From NCBI GenBank assembly GCA_030533445.1, contig CM060078.1, positions 28,072,091 through 28,136,090 on the forward strand: a stretch of 64,000 nt of DNA. The letters run 5' to 3'. This stretch comes from Cyprinodon diabolis. Its lineage: Eukaryota > Chordata > Actinopteri > Cyprinodontiformes > Cyprinodontidae. Position numbers and translations under genes: made by a program. Shown here piece by piece: positions 33,601-45,600 of this stretch; the stretch's first letter is position 1, and the number at the start of each line of letters is the position of its first letter. Under the pieces are notes generated by a model. It was not told the origin of the DNA, did no database searches, and saw only the letters and a list, made by a program, of their open reading frames with translations.

Positions 33601-36600
33601 AAAATAGCCCTGTGATTCAAATTATAAATTGTATTTGGAATAAAAATGAAATAACTAGGGGTGCTAAAAAACACATCCTCCAAAGACATATTTACATGGG
33701 AATGCGGCATATAATTAATTGACATATTACTGATCTTGCTGGATTTTATTCTGCTTTGCTTCCATAAATTGCAGGATCTTCTTTACTTTATCTTTGCCAG
33801 AAGATTTAAACTTTAAAAGCCTTGCCCTCATAATTTGCAAGTTAATTTATTTATAAAGAAAATATAAACGCTGCTTAAGCTAATTCAAATGAAATTAAAA
33901 GTAAGATAAGTAGCCAACCTTATCACTGTCTGTAACCTACTAACACGGTAAGGAAAGCATCAGATGAGCTACCTGAGAAACTAACGTTACGTTTCCCCAC
34001 TTTAAAACGAAACAAACATGGTCGCTCATCCTGCTGATCAGCTCTCTTCACTGCCATCAAAGGCTCCAACGTTTTTTTCTTTTCAGGAGCTGCATCATAA
34101 CAGTGGTGCTTCCGCGCCATGTTCATTTGTTTGTACAAAAGTTGCCTGTTACGACTTTTTTCGCTTTACAAAGCGCAGGCTATTTTAATTATTGCGCATG
34201 CGCCGTCAATCCCGGCGCATGCGCGCTTCGTTTGCAGTCTGGACGCTGAGGGTAAACATCTTCTGACTGCAGCGCTGAGAGGGACTCCTGCGGGAGCGGG
34301 GTTGGGATGGGGGAGGCGCCCCACGGCAATGACGACGCCGGCGGATGACGCATTAATCGCGCGACACAACTAATCGATGATGAAATTCGTTGCCAACGCT
34401 TTTAAAAGTCGATTTTTATCGATTTTATCGATTCGTTGTTGCAGCCCTAACTACAACACTGCTGCATACTATTTGGACGTAAAATAATTGCCATCATGGC
34501 GTCGTCAAGCTGCTGCCTGCCTTTGTAAAGCAGGAAAAAGACTAATAGAAAGTAAATCCAGTAGAACTTTTTATTGCCTACCTGGAATGGGTGACAAAAG
34601 TTGAATAAACTTTTGACTCTCAAAAGGGTATCAGTGCCCTATTTGTTGATAACAATACAACCATTTTAGTGCAGGATAGAGGCCCCGCCCGATACTGGTA
34701 TCAGTATCGATGCAACACTAAAAATAAGATAAAATCTTAGATATTAATCATGGACTGCCGTATGCCGTGTGTGTAAGTATGATTGCCATGAAGGTGAAAT
34801 GTATGTAATGGAGGAACAGGCCATGGTTTTAGCAAACTAATATAACAGATACCCAAAATGGATTTAAAAGCTTGAATTCAATTAGTTTTCTTAAAATTGT
34901 CTAATTTTATTCAAGCATTTAGCACAAATTATTTATTTTATGTGAGCCAGGAAAAGTGAAGCTTTATTTATATATCAGAAAGTGAGGTGGCTTCTTCATA
35001 CACTAAAGGCCCAAACACTAACAAATAATCTTCAAAAGTTTTAATATTTATTCCTTGTGTCGCCCTTTAAACATTGCTTCATGTTGTGACCACAACTCAA
35101 TTAAAATATTCTAGACTTTCCTCATAAAAGCCAAATAAAAGCCTTTAAATTTTACATACATCTGCCCGTCTAGACAGTCTTTAATTAGGAGACAGCGTCG
35201 TTCTCGTAATAAACGTAAACACAACCAGAAGGACAGAGAGAACTCTACAAATGCCTGGAAATAAATAAAAATAAATGAAATAAATAGTTTTTGAAATTCT
35301 GATAAAGTGTCATGTCGGTCTGAGGTGTTAACTAGACGATCAGTGAAATCCAGCAACGTGTGTGTATTTATATGCAGCCTGTGTGTATTCCTGGGTATCC
35401 CTGCGTGTCGTCATTGTTGGGTGAACCCTGTGGTATTCAACGAGAGGGCGAGGCCTCGACACATGCGCTGCATCACAGCCCAAACATCTGATACTGCCAC
35501 TGGCACGATCGGCACGAAGCTGCTTCTGCATCGCAGTCGTTTTCACCTTCTCCCTCTCACACAGAAACATTTAGGGGAAGACTCACCCTGCTCTTCCCTG
35601 CGGTAACGTTTGTACAGCGCGTACTTGGCAGGGTTGTCAGCGACCGTGAACTTACTCAGCAGCGCCATGATCACCTGGACACAAAACGACAGAAACTCAG
35701 ACACTCCTGAACGCTCAGAGCAACACATTTCGGGTCGTGCGTTTCCCACCTGTTTGACGGTGTTTTCAGAGCTGATGTGGAGCGTGTTGCTGACTTCCTG
35801 CGGCAGATAGAAGGCCTCCTGCATCACGGCTTCTCCTCCAGCTCCTCTCTGACCTCCGCGCACTGTCACCGGCCTTCTTAGATCCAACACAACCTTGATG
35901 AAACCCGTGTAGACACCAGTAGGGTTCTAAAAGACAAACGTCACGCTCTGTTACGATTCACTGCAGAACAGCTGCCGACCTCATAAGCCATAACCAGACA
36001 TGATAGCAAGACAAAACAAGGAATTAGAGAAGTAAAAAAAAACGACTAAAGACAAAATAAACCAAGGTGTGGCAGCTTAAATGTGGATTTTATCTGCTCT
36101 GATGTCAGTAAATATTTTGTGAACAGAGTAAAAAAGAATCCTGTCTGAATTTTTTCAACTTTTAGGAACAAAGAAGCTATGAGGATCTGCAGTTTTTATT
36201 TTTAAGTTAAAAAAGATGAAACATAAAACAAAATAAAAGGGTAATAAATGAAAATGAAGGGCTTATTAAGACTAGAGATGATTTATCTTCTTTTAGTCCA
36301 AGAGAATCCAGATACTTCTTTATTGAGAGCTGAGGCACAACTTGTAAAGTTTAGTAAAATGTGTCAGGCTTTTTCATTTTCCAACACCATTTCAGCTTCA
36401 AACACAGACCTCAGTGCCAAGGGAAACACTGTGGGGGAGAACAATAGCAGGAATAACATCACATCAGTCTGATGTGAGCGCTCGGGAATGCTGAGAGCAG
36501 GAGGGAACCGGTCTTAATGTTGAAACAGCCACAGCGACCTGGAGCGTAGAGTGGGAACTACTTCTACCTTCTGCACAGAACCAACCGTTGATATTGAATC

Positions 36601-39600
36601 AAAAAGCAATGAGTTCAGCAGGTTATGGCAGCTCAACCTTATAGAGATTTATTTTTATATTTAATGTGGTTGTCTGGAGTAGCTCTAGGTAATCTGTGTC
36701 TTACCTGAAAACAGTTAGGAAAATCAGGCAGAAATCAAGATTCTGCCAAAAGACCACAGACTCAATAAATACACCTATGAGCAGCTTCACTTTATACACA
36801 TGCTAATAAAACACTCCTTGGGCGCATTTTTAACATGTTACATATGCAAATTGAGTATTCTTGTCTCTTAAAGGCATCTGCTCTCCTAGATGAACTTAAA
36901 CTGGTTCAACTTAGGCAGATTAAGAGCAGTAAATATTCATGGAGAATCTTCCAACCCTTGCAGCTTCAACAGAGAAACTAGAAGTCAGGTGCTACTAGTT
37001 ATATCTCCCAAATTATCTGCTCATCATTAAGTTAAGGTCAGGGAATAAGGGAATCGAAAACCGGTTCCTGTTTAGAATCGGTTCCGTGCGTTCCAATTCC
37101 ATGGCACTGTTTGGCAGCTCGCTTAACGATTCTCTTAATGATTCCATGCAAACAACATGGCATACATTTTAATGAATGCTGTGTTTTTGATGCTTCCAGA
37201 CAGAAGCTAAAGGTACGACCAGCATGGAAGGCAACTCTGCTAGTTTTATATCAGTGGCTGTGCTTAATTAGCCTCGTGAGACCATCCTGATCTCGCGAGC
37301 TTCAAGATTTCACTCGCTAATCAGTCTGGAGACTCTCCATTAAAGAAAATTTGGAGCCGATCACCAAACGAACGTCCAATCAGCGTTGGCTTTGAGGCGG
37401 GTTGAGGTGTGACGCAACAAGAAGCGCGACAGTTCAGTCTATAGAACATGGCGGCTTCAGCCGATGAAACTAGCGTTAGCGTGGATATCGAGCAAGTTTC
37501 ATCGGAATTACAGAGCATTTCTTCACTGAAAGAAGAGCAAAACACTGCTCTGGAGGCTTTTCTCAGAGGAAAAGATGTTTTTGCTCTTCTCCCGACTGGT
37601 TTCGGCAAGAGTAGCCTGGGCTTGTGGTTGTGTTTTCGTCGTCGCTCTGTTAGTACGTCATATGCTTCGTTGATCTGATTGGTTTATTTGGCCCGTCTAT
37701 CACCAACATAGGCCAATCAGCTAACCAGTATTTTCGCCCCTGCCCAAAATTACTTCAACAGAAGGTTTCCAGATGGATATGCGGAGCAAATCCATCTGGC
37801 GGAGTCAGGTTAGTGCTTAATGTGGTTCCTAGTAAATCATATGTCATTACTGGAAAGAAACCAATTTGCTACCTCTCTTTTGGGTTATTAAACATGCTAC
37901 CAAGTTGCTCCGCAGTTTAGGGAGTGAGAGAAAGGTGACGCTCGTTTATTTAAATCAGGAGATGAGTTTATTTCCCGAAGTTGTACAGTAATTCTTTTTC
38001 ATTAAACGGATGCCTTCTCCATTAGATTTAGATGACTGTGACAAGACTGGTAGCCTGGCTGGCTCAGAGGCTGACAGCTCCCGTTCACTGCCTTCTGTTT
38101 TCGCTGAGGCAGGCAGAAATAGAATGTCCCAGGCGAAGGTAGACAAATGTCTACTTACCAAGTTTATTGTTACACAGAATCGATAAGAGAATCGGAATCG
38201 TGAAAATCTTATCAATTCCCAACCCTACTCCTGTGAGTATCTGTTGTTTGAACATATGGTGTCAGGAGTGCTTGTACCTTCTCTTTTCTTCCAAAGAGCA
38301 ACTTTAACTCTTCTAACAACATCAAGTTTAGGGAGGCATTGTAAGAAATAAATACCGTTATTTAAATATAAAGGCTATTCAGTCAATGTGACATCAATCT
38401 TCATGCATTGGTGTTTAGTGTCATGTGATCTTGCATCAACTCACCAGAGTCATTTTAAGGTAGTCTTTGGTCATGGAGTTGTAATGCTCGATCCTCTGCT
38501 GGATTTCCTCCCTGCTGAGCTCCGTTCTCCCCCATCGCTCCTTCTCCACATCCTTCCATGAAGAAGTGGGGAAAAAACGGAAACATTAGACGTTAAGCGA
38601 AGGAAAGCAACACAGTATTTATTTGGACAACAGCATTAGAGCGCATGTACATCAACATTATCCAAGAATAAAGAGTTTTTACATTCAGATCAGAGGTTCA
38701 ACACCCAATACCACTCCTAAAAAAAAAAGTTAGTTTGACTGTGAGTTCAGTTATTTCTGCATTAGACAGAGCTCTGAGGAAACATGTGAAAAGCATCCCT
38801 GCTTCAGGGTCAGCCCATGACAATCCTCTCCTTTTTAATCCACCAGAGTCTCATGCTAAGAGACTGACTGCTTATTTTAGCAGCTTCAAAGGAATGTAAT
38901 TGGAAATACAGGTCCCCCGATACTAAAAAGTTTCTTTAGTTGGACTAAAACCAGAAACACAGAAAACAATAACTGAGGGCCCATTTAGCAGGCAAGTGTT
39001 TGTATCAGTCGTAAATAGGCAGCTCGCTGACCTCAGAGGCAAATAAATGTTTTATTATGCAGTCAACATGACTCCATGAAGCTCAAGGACTCAAACACAC
39101 ACATTCACATCTTGCTATATGTTGTGAGGACTGTGTGTTGAGTAGTGTTGCGCCGATGTCATTTTTTGGCCCCGATACCGATACCCGATACCTGGCTGTG
39201 CAGTATCGGCCGATACCATAATAATGTAAAATAATTGCCATCATGGCTTTGTCAAGCTGCTGCCTACCTTTGTGAAGCAGGAAAAAAATCTAATACAAAG
39301 TGAATCCAATAGAACTTTTATTGCCTACCAGGAGTGGGTGACAATAGTTGAATAAACTTATGGCTCTCAAAATGGTATCGGTGCCCTATTTGTTGGTACT
39401 CGCCGATACCACCATTTTAGGGCAGTATCGGGGCCCAGTCCGATACTGGTATCGGTGCAACACTAGTGTTGAATCCCATTAATTTCAGTGATTCTTGACT
39501 CTCTCCGCGCCATAACCCTGACAATATACTTAAACCTAAACGTCTTAGAGCTAAACCTAAACGTTAGTATTAAGGACCAGTAAAATGATCCTCACTTTAG

Positions 39601-42600
39601 TACAAAATGCCCTCAAACTGATGCTGAAATTGTTAAAATGATCCTCACTCTGATGCTAAAAAAGAAAATAACACACAACATCTAAAGATTCAACATCAAC
39701 ATATGAAAAAAGGAGCTTGGTGAAAATAAATTACATGATGCAGAATCATTTACAAAGTTTACACAGCAATAAATAAATATGTTGTTAAAAATATCCATAG
39801 ATGAGGTAAAAGTTTTGTGCTGGATAATAAATGAAGAGAGAAATGTAAGTTGTCTTTTAGTAAATAAAGGTTTTTTTCAAACTGCAGCACTTCTTTTTAG
39901 CTTTTAGGCCTAAAACTAAAAAGGGACTCATTTTTTAAATTCAATAAAACTGTCACTTGCATTTAAACCCCAGTGCAAACTCTTTATTCCTCCCTGATGT
40001 ATCCTGTGCTTACATGGGCATAGCGTGGCTCCCCTCTGCATCTATTAAAAACCACGCAGTGCAGAATCCAGTGCAGCCCCGAAGCACGAGCACCCTTATA
40101 TGGATAACACACACAATGTAGCTGGAATAACATGAGGTGCCAATGCAACAAGTGCAGACGGGGGAAGTTGAAGGTTTACTTACGGCTTTGGGAAACAATA
40201 TGGATGCCAGTTTCTGCAGCGGCATTCCATCAAAACAACAAAGTGGCGTTCACACGGAAATGTTTTCCTCATTATCCGATCTTAAAGGCATTGCATCAAT
40301 AGAGACTAATATGGCTTTGGTTGCATCCTCTGTTTATACGACAACACAGCGGCCTGGAAAAACCTGGAGAGGCTTTTTACTACACGTCTGTTAGCAAACA
40401 TTTGATCAAACCTTAGTAAAAAAGTAAATTCAATCTATAAAGTAATAAAAAAAATCTATGACCAAATTACAACCTAAATTATGAACAACAGTTCAAGAAA
40501 ATATTCATCATTTTATATATTTACAGATGAAATAAAATAAATGATGCAAAAAAAGACAGCCACCTATTTATTTTTCTTAAAACGGCAATTTAAGTCCAGA
40601 TTATTAAAATTATTGGTACTTTTAAAAGCAAACCATAGTCATAATCAAAGTATTCTGCACATTAATATCTTGAAAACATTTTAAGTTGTATTGGGATTGG
40701 TAATAAATAAATCACTATTATTGCTTTGCTATATGCTATAAATTAAAAAGTCATAAACATAATAACATTAAGCAGAGGGAACACACATTTGTCTGCTTTT
40801 ATTGTAAAGCAATTAGGGCTGAAACTGACAATTATTTTGCAAATAGATTTTTTTATTTTTTATTAATCGATTAATTATCTGATAACCAAAGGCTCCTTAA
40901 AGCTACAGTGTGTAATAATTACAGGGATATACAGTCAGAAATGTAATATATTATACATAACTATGTTATTTATCATCATCTACGAGCTCAGCCTCTTAAC
41001 CTTAATATTTGCGTTGCCTTAGAATTCGTTATTTATAATTACATAGGAGCGGGTCTCGCAGCCATGGAGGCAGACATCTTTGCGCTACGGCAGCGCAGAG
41101 CCAACAAACTAGCGATTGCGAGATCGCCCATTACGCTCGGTATTTATTATCTTAAGTCTACATTATATCTATACCCTACACAGACTAATGAAATACTATC
41201 TGTAAAATTATCTATGTAAACAAACCTCATCACTTGAGAAGGTAGGTGATGCGGACGTCGTGGAAGACATTTTGTCCCGTAACGCTCGCCGTACTGTTGG
41301 GGGGGAGAAGCGGTGGGGGGGAGATGTTAATGTTGCTGCGGTCTGCAGTCTGGACGTTAGATGTCGCTGAAAATTACACACTGTAGCTTTAAAGAATATT
41401 CTTTACTAAATTAAACCAGCTGAATCTTAAACGTTTCCACTTGAGGAGTTCTGGATTGAACATATTGATATACAAAAATGTTTTTCTTTTTTTATCTTAA
41501 ATGCAACATTTTTTTATATTGTTTTACAATTTTGGTATGATTGCTGCTTCAAGTTGGTCGCTTTGTCAGCTAAAGGCATCTTTTGCACTCTCTACACTCC
41601 ATTTAACAATTAATCTATTACTAAATTAGTTGACGATTATTTCAATAATCAATTAATCAATATATGTCCAATTGTTTTATTCAGCCCTAAAAGCAATATA
41701 ATAATTTTTACACATTTATATTTTAAATTCTTATGCAGATGCCAGATTTTATCATCCTATCTCATATACCTTGGAGCTCCTAACAAATAACCACGTGTAA
41801 AAGCAGCTGAATAACTGTCGCAGCTCCTCCAGCCCTCGCTGACCTCCCAGCGAGAAGACGCTGACTCAGCAGGATTACCGAAGGGACACCCACATGAAGG
41901 CATCAGCGCTCAGACCTGATCCATCAGGTGTTTAACAATAGAATCTGCTTCCTAGATTTCATCTTTCTGGTAAAACTGTCTATTTTTTTTCTCCTTCGCG
42001 GTTTAATCTCAGCTTTATAAGCGGCTTTCTGCTCTAAGGGGACAAATCTCTTCACCAGGAAGTGGCAGTTAGAGGAGATTATGGATCCTCGTGAGGAAAG
42101 GGGAAGTCCAACTAGCAGCTAAGGAGTGGTCCTTTATCAGAGCATCTTACAGTAGGAATAAGAGCAGCTTTGAGAAGCTTCATCCTTTAGATTTTCAAAT
42201 AACATAAAAACAGGTCATCTACTTGGTAACTAGTCAGTCAATCCGTGATCAGATCATTCGCTGTTTAAGTCCAATTGTTTTAACTAACTCTTCACATCAC
42301 ATTAAACGCATCAACCTCATAGAGAAACCTGGTGGTGGCAGCATCATGTTCAGGGTATATTTTTATTCATCCAGGATGGAAAAGATATTCACCCTGAAGT
42401 GAGACAGAATGACCCAATCAAGTCCAGGCATGAGTCAATTTAAGGATCCCGGCAAGGATTTGAAAACTGATGTGTAAAGACGCTCTTAATCCAATCTGAC
42501 TGAGCTTAAGCCGCTATACACAGAAGATTGTGTAACAGGAGAGTACTGATTCAAGGTGGAAAAAGAACAGTATGCTTCCCTTTCCCTCATGTTATCTATG

Positions 42601-45600
42601 GAAATATGTGCAAATTATACGTTTTGATTCAGTCTTGGTATAATGTACTACTTTGTGTTGGCATCATTACATAAAGTCCCCGATACAAACACATTGAAGG
42701 TTGTGAGGGTGTAGTAATTCATTTAAAAAGACTCCAGAGGTGCAAATACCTCTGTAATGTACAGCATGGTTTGTAAGGCTGTTGGCTCAGAGCAGACGGG
42801 GTTAAAGGGAACTGGGAGGATGAGAGAGACCGGATTTAAACAAACAGGACAGGAGAGGAGCTGCAGCACAATGAGATCATGGTCCTTTTAAGGAACAAAG
42901 CGAATCCTCCCACTGAAGGCAAAAGATCAACACTGAACCAGCAGCAAAAAGGAACTACATTATAATCATCTAAAAAGGCCTCTTTCCACTTGACTTTAGC
43001 TTGATTAAAGGTTACATGTGCTGCATGTATCATGAACACATTTAGCTCTTTAGTGACTGCATCAAGCTACTTAAACACTGCAGTCCCAGATCTAGATGTA
43101 GATTCATTCACTTGTATAAAAAAGCAGAACACTGGGAGACAGAAAAAGGAGAACAGAAAGCGACAGAGTCTCTGCTTCCTTTCGCCACCATAGTTTGGTC
43201 TAAAAGAGACAACACTTTCTTTCTTTAGCCTTTTACCTCACACACACCTGCTGCATTCCTGTCTTTGTTTACAACGGTCACGCTCCTCTGATATCCTCCC
43301 CCAGTCTGTAAATACATGACATCACTGCAGGGAAGTCTGTGCTTCATCCTTCACTGGGAGACAGCTACACCTTAACAGCTTCAGACTGGGGCAAATAAAC
43401 ACGTTTTTAAAAGGTTCTGAGAAATTTGGTTTACTTTATCTGCTGAGTTCTTTAATGGCTTTTATTAGGCCTTTATTAAGCAGCAGAAGGATGCAGAGGA
43501 AGGAATATCCTTAGCAATATTTGCAAAAATTAAGATATTTGGCAGAAAAATCTAAAAATGGGGAAGCACAGTTGATGAAAACATGCATGCAACATTTTCT
43601 GCTGAATATGTTATAATCACTGCCTCTTAACTCTTTTCCTTGCATCCCTTTAATAAAGTTTCCAATTCTGTGTTACAGAGAATTTACCTGTATGGCACAA
43701 AAAAAGAGAAACAAATTTAAAACAACACTATCCCACAAAATATTGCTTCCGAGCAGTCCCACCAGAAATACAACAAACATATTAATCTGATTTAATATCT
43801 TAAAGCAGCTCTAACAAACATCAACCCATGGAGACTATTTTAGATTCGGGGAAAAAGTAAGAATCTGTATTTTGAGGTATTTTTCTTTTTTTGCTGTAGT
43901 TTTTAAATTAAAACCAAAGAAATGGGCAAATATTAATTTTGCAACAAAACAAAAAGCAATTTAACAACATTTAAATCAGCATTGAAAATCAGACTGCTAT
44001 AATTAAAGGTATTCATTGATTAAAAAAGGGAATCAAATTATTTTCTGATCTAGATTGCTTTATTAATAATCCTCATTATGATCTTTTTTTCTCCTCCTTC
44101 AACCCTCCTGGATTTCAGCCCATTTCTCTGAATGCAACTTCCTGTTGAATCCAAAGGGGTGAGTCTACTCAAGCCACACCTTTCCTCTCAACATTCCTGT
44201 ACTGATGGGGCCACACGGTCTCATAAAAAATCAAAACAATGTGCTTTAAAGTGCTCACACCTTTCCTCTGTTACAGAGAGAAATAGACACTTGAAAAACT
44301 TCTTAAATGAGCTGCTTATGGGCTTCAAGGACACTCGTAAATCATAGTTACATCTTTGAGCCAGAGATGCAACTTACAGTAAACGCTGCTTTACTTCAAG
44401 CAAAATGGCATTCAAAGATAAATCAATCTTTTCTAGAGGTGCACAAAGGTTATGTCCGTTTTCTTAAATAAAGTTAAAACGCTGTTTAGTAAAAGGCATA
44501 CTTTTCACTCAGGACATTTTTTTTTCTAAAATTTAATCCAGCAGGTCAAGTAGAAGAAAGCTTTGATGCAGGGAAAGCCTAGTCAGCATATCTATAGACA
44601 CTGCTGCCCAGATAAGGACAGATGTTTAACATATCTATGTTTTTGTCAGGACTCCAGTCTGTGTTTGTCTTTTGTGTTGTTCTCCCTTCCACCAGCAGGA
44701 GGCGCCTGTTTCCGGTCCGCCTCCTAACAGACCTGCTGACGGTTACCTCATTATTGGAGTGCTCTTAAGCTGCTGGTTGCCACTACCTCGACGCCAGAGT
44801 GTTTGCCAGTTTTTGGAAGTCATCCTGCGAACTAGACCTTTTCGGACCTCCTCTCCCAGGAGGGACCAACTGAGTCTTAAACTGAGCGAGGGATTCAAAC
44901 AGAAGGTTTGGATACAGTCTCCTTTTGAGGACGTTGAAATTACTCTCTGAGCAAGGGAATCATCTTCACCACGACCCGTTCAAGTACAACAGGAAATCTG
45001 AGTGGCAATCAGCGTCTCCCTTCATCTACACAGTACGAGTTCTGGGTAAACCCTGCTCCGCCCTCCACCGAATCAGACATACTCTGGAAAACCAACACAC
45101 AGATTGGAGTCAAGGATCCTTCACTTCTCTGGAAACGTGAGTCAACAATCAGATCCTCTCCTTAAAGATCTACGAAGCAAATTTCCCACTGAGCCTGAAC
45201 TAACAGCCTGTCTTCCCCTCGCCTTCCAGTTCCGGCTGAGCAGAGTTCAGAGAGACTCTGCACCAGTGGCGGCCGGCCCATAGGGGGCGCTGGGGCACCG
45301 CCCTCCCTGATAAGAAGAGAGAAACGTAAAATATATTTTTAGAAATTAACTCATAAATGTCAGTTTTACTCTCTAGAGTGTGTACCTATAAGCAAAACAA
45401 ATTATATAAACTACATTTCCCTACCTACTGTCATTCATTTGAGGATTTCCACAGACAGACTCCTACCGTCTCTGTCTTGGGGCTGTGATCAGACTGCGCC
45501 ACATTTGCAGAGAATCTGCCAATCATGTACTATTGCTAGGTGAATTTAATAATTTAATGGCCAATCAGCGTCTCAAAAATTTATGGTCTTGGGGCTCTGA

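Larger units (their letters stand above)
33162..34449 (-). mobile_element. hAT-like element, family D (innermost of three nested)
   Basis: Starts tagggctgcaac and ends gttgcagcccta, perfect 12-base inverted repeats. It is flanked by a perfect 8-bp duplication actacaac (33154-33161 and 34450-34457). Length 1288 bases. Subterminal regions are rich in tcgat (aatcgatgaatcgg, ttatcgattttatcgattcg), a hAT feature. It carries a GC-rich segment with two NRF1-like palindromes and a short transposase-start-like frame on the minus strand. Confidence 0.88.
32440..34461. mobile_element. hAT-like element, family C (middle of three nested)
   Basis: Starts cagtgttgtggtt and ends actacaacactg. It is flanked by a perfect 8-bp duplication ctgcatac (32432-32439 and 34462-34469). 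The body has the cgagaccaagac / gtctcggtctt sequence common in fish hAT MITEs. A run of 23 A (about 32884-32906) lies inside. Its right end is itself split by the element at 33162-34449. Confidence 0.85.
32329..34720. mobile_element. hAT-like element, family B (outermost of three nested)
   Basis: Ends are cagcgttgcgccgatg on the left and tgcaacacta on the right (minus strand tagtgttgc). Flanking octamers caaataag (32321-32328) and aaaataag (34721-34728) agree at 7 of 8. Its body (ccgatacctggctgtgcagt, ttgccatcatggc, gcaggaaaaagactaata) matches the stand-alone copy at 39143-39465. It is interrupted by the element at 32440-34461. Confidence 0.8.
37038..38227. mobile_element. hAT-like element interrupted by a second element
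   Basis: Left part gggaatcgaaaaccggttcc and right part agaatcggaatcgtg, tcttatcaattcccaaccct are the two halves of a common fish hAT family. The left terminus is diverged, so the start is approximate and no target duplication is seen. It is split by the element at 37269-37812. In rassf3 intron 2. Confidence 0.65.

Noticed and set aside
44672..45140. Open frames within the G+C-rich block before the hAT
   Set aside because: No known protein resemblance. The block looks like a repeat, and the frames are interrupted and overlapping.
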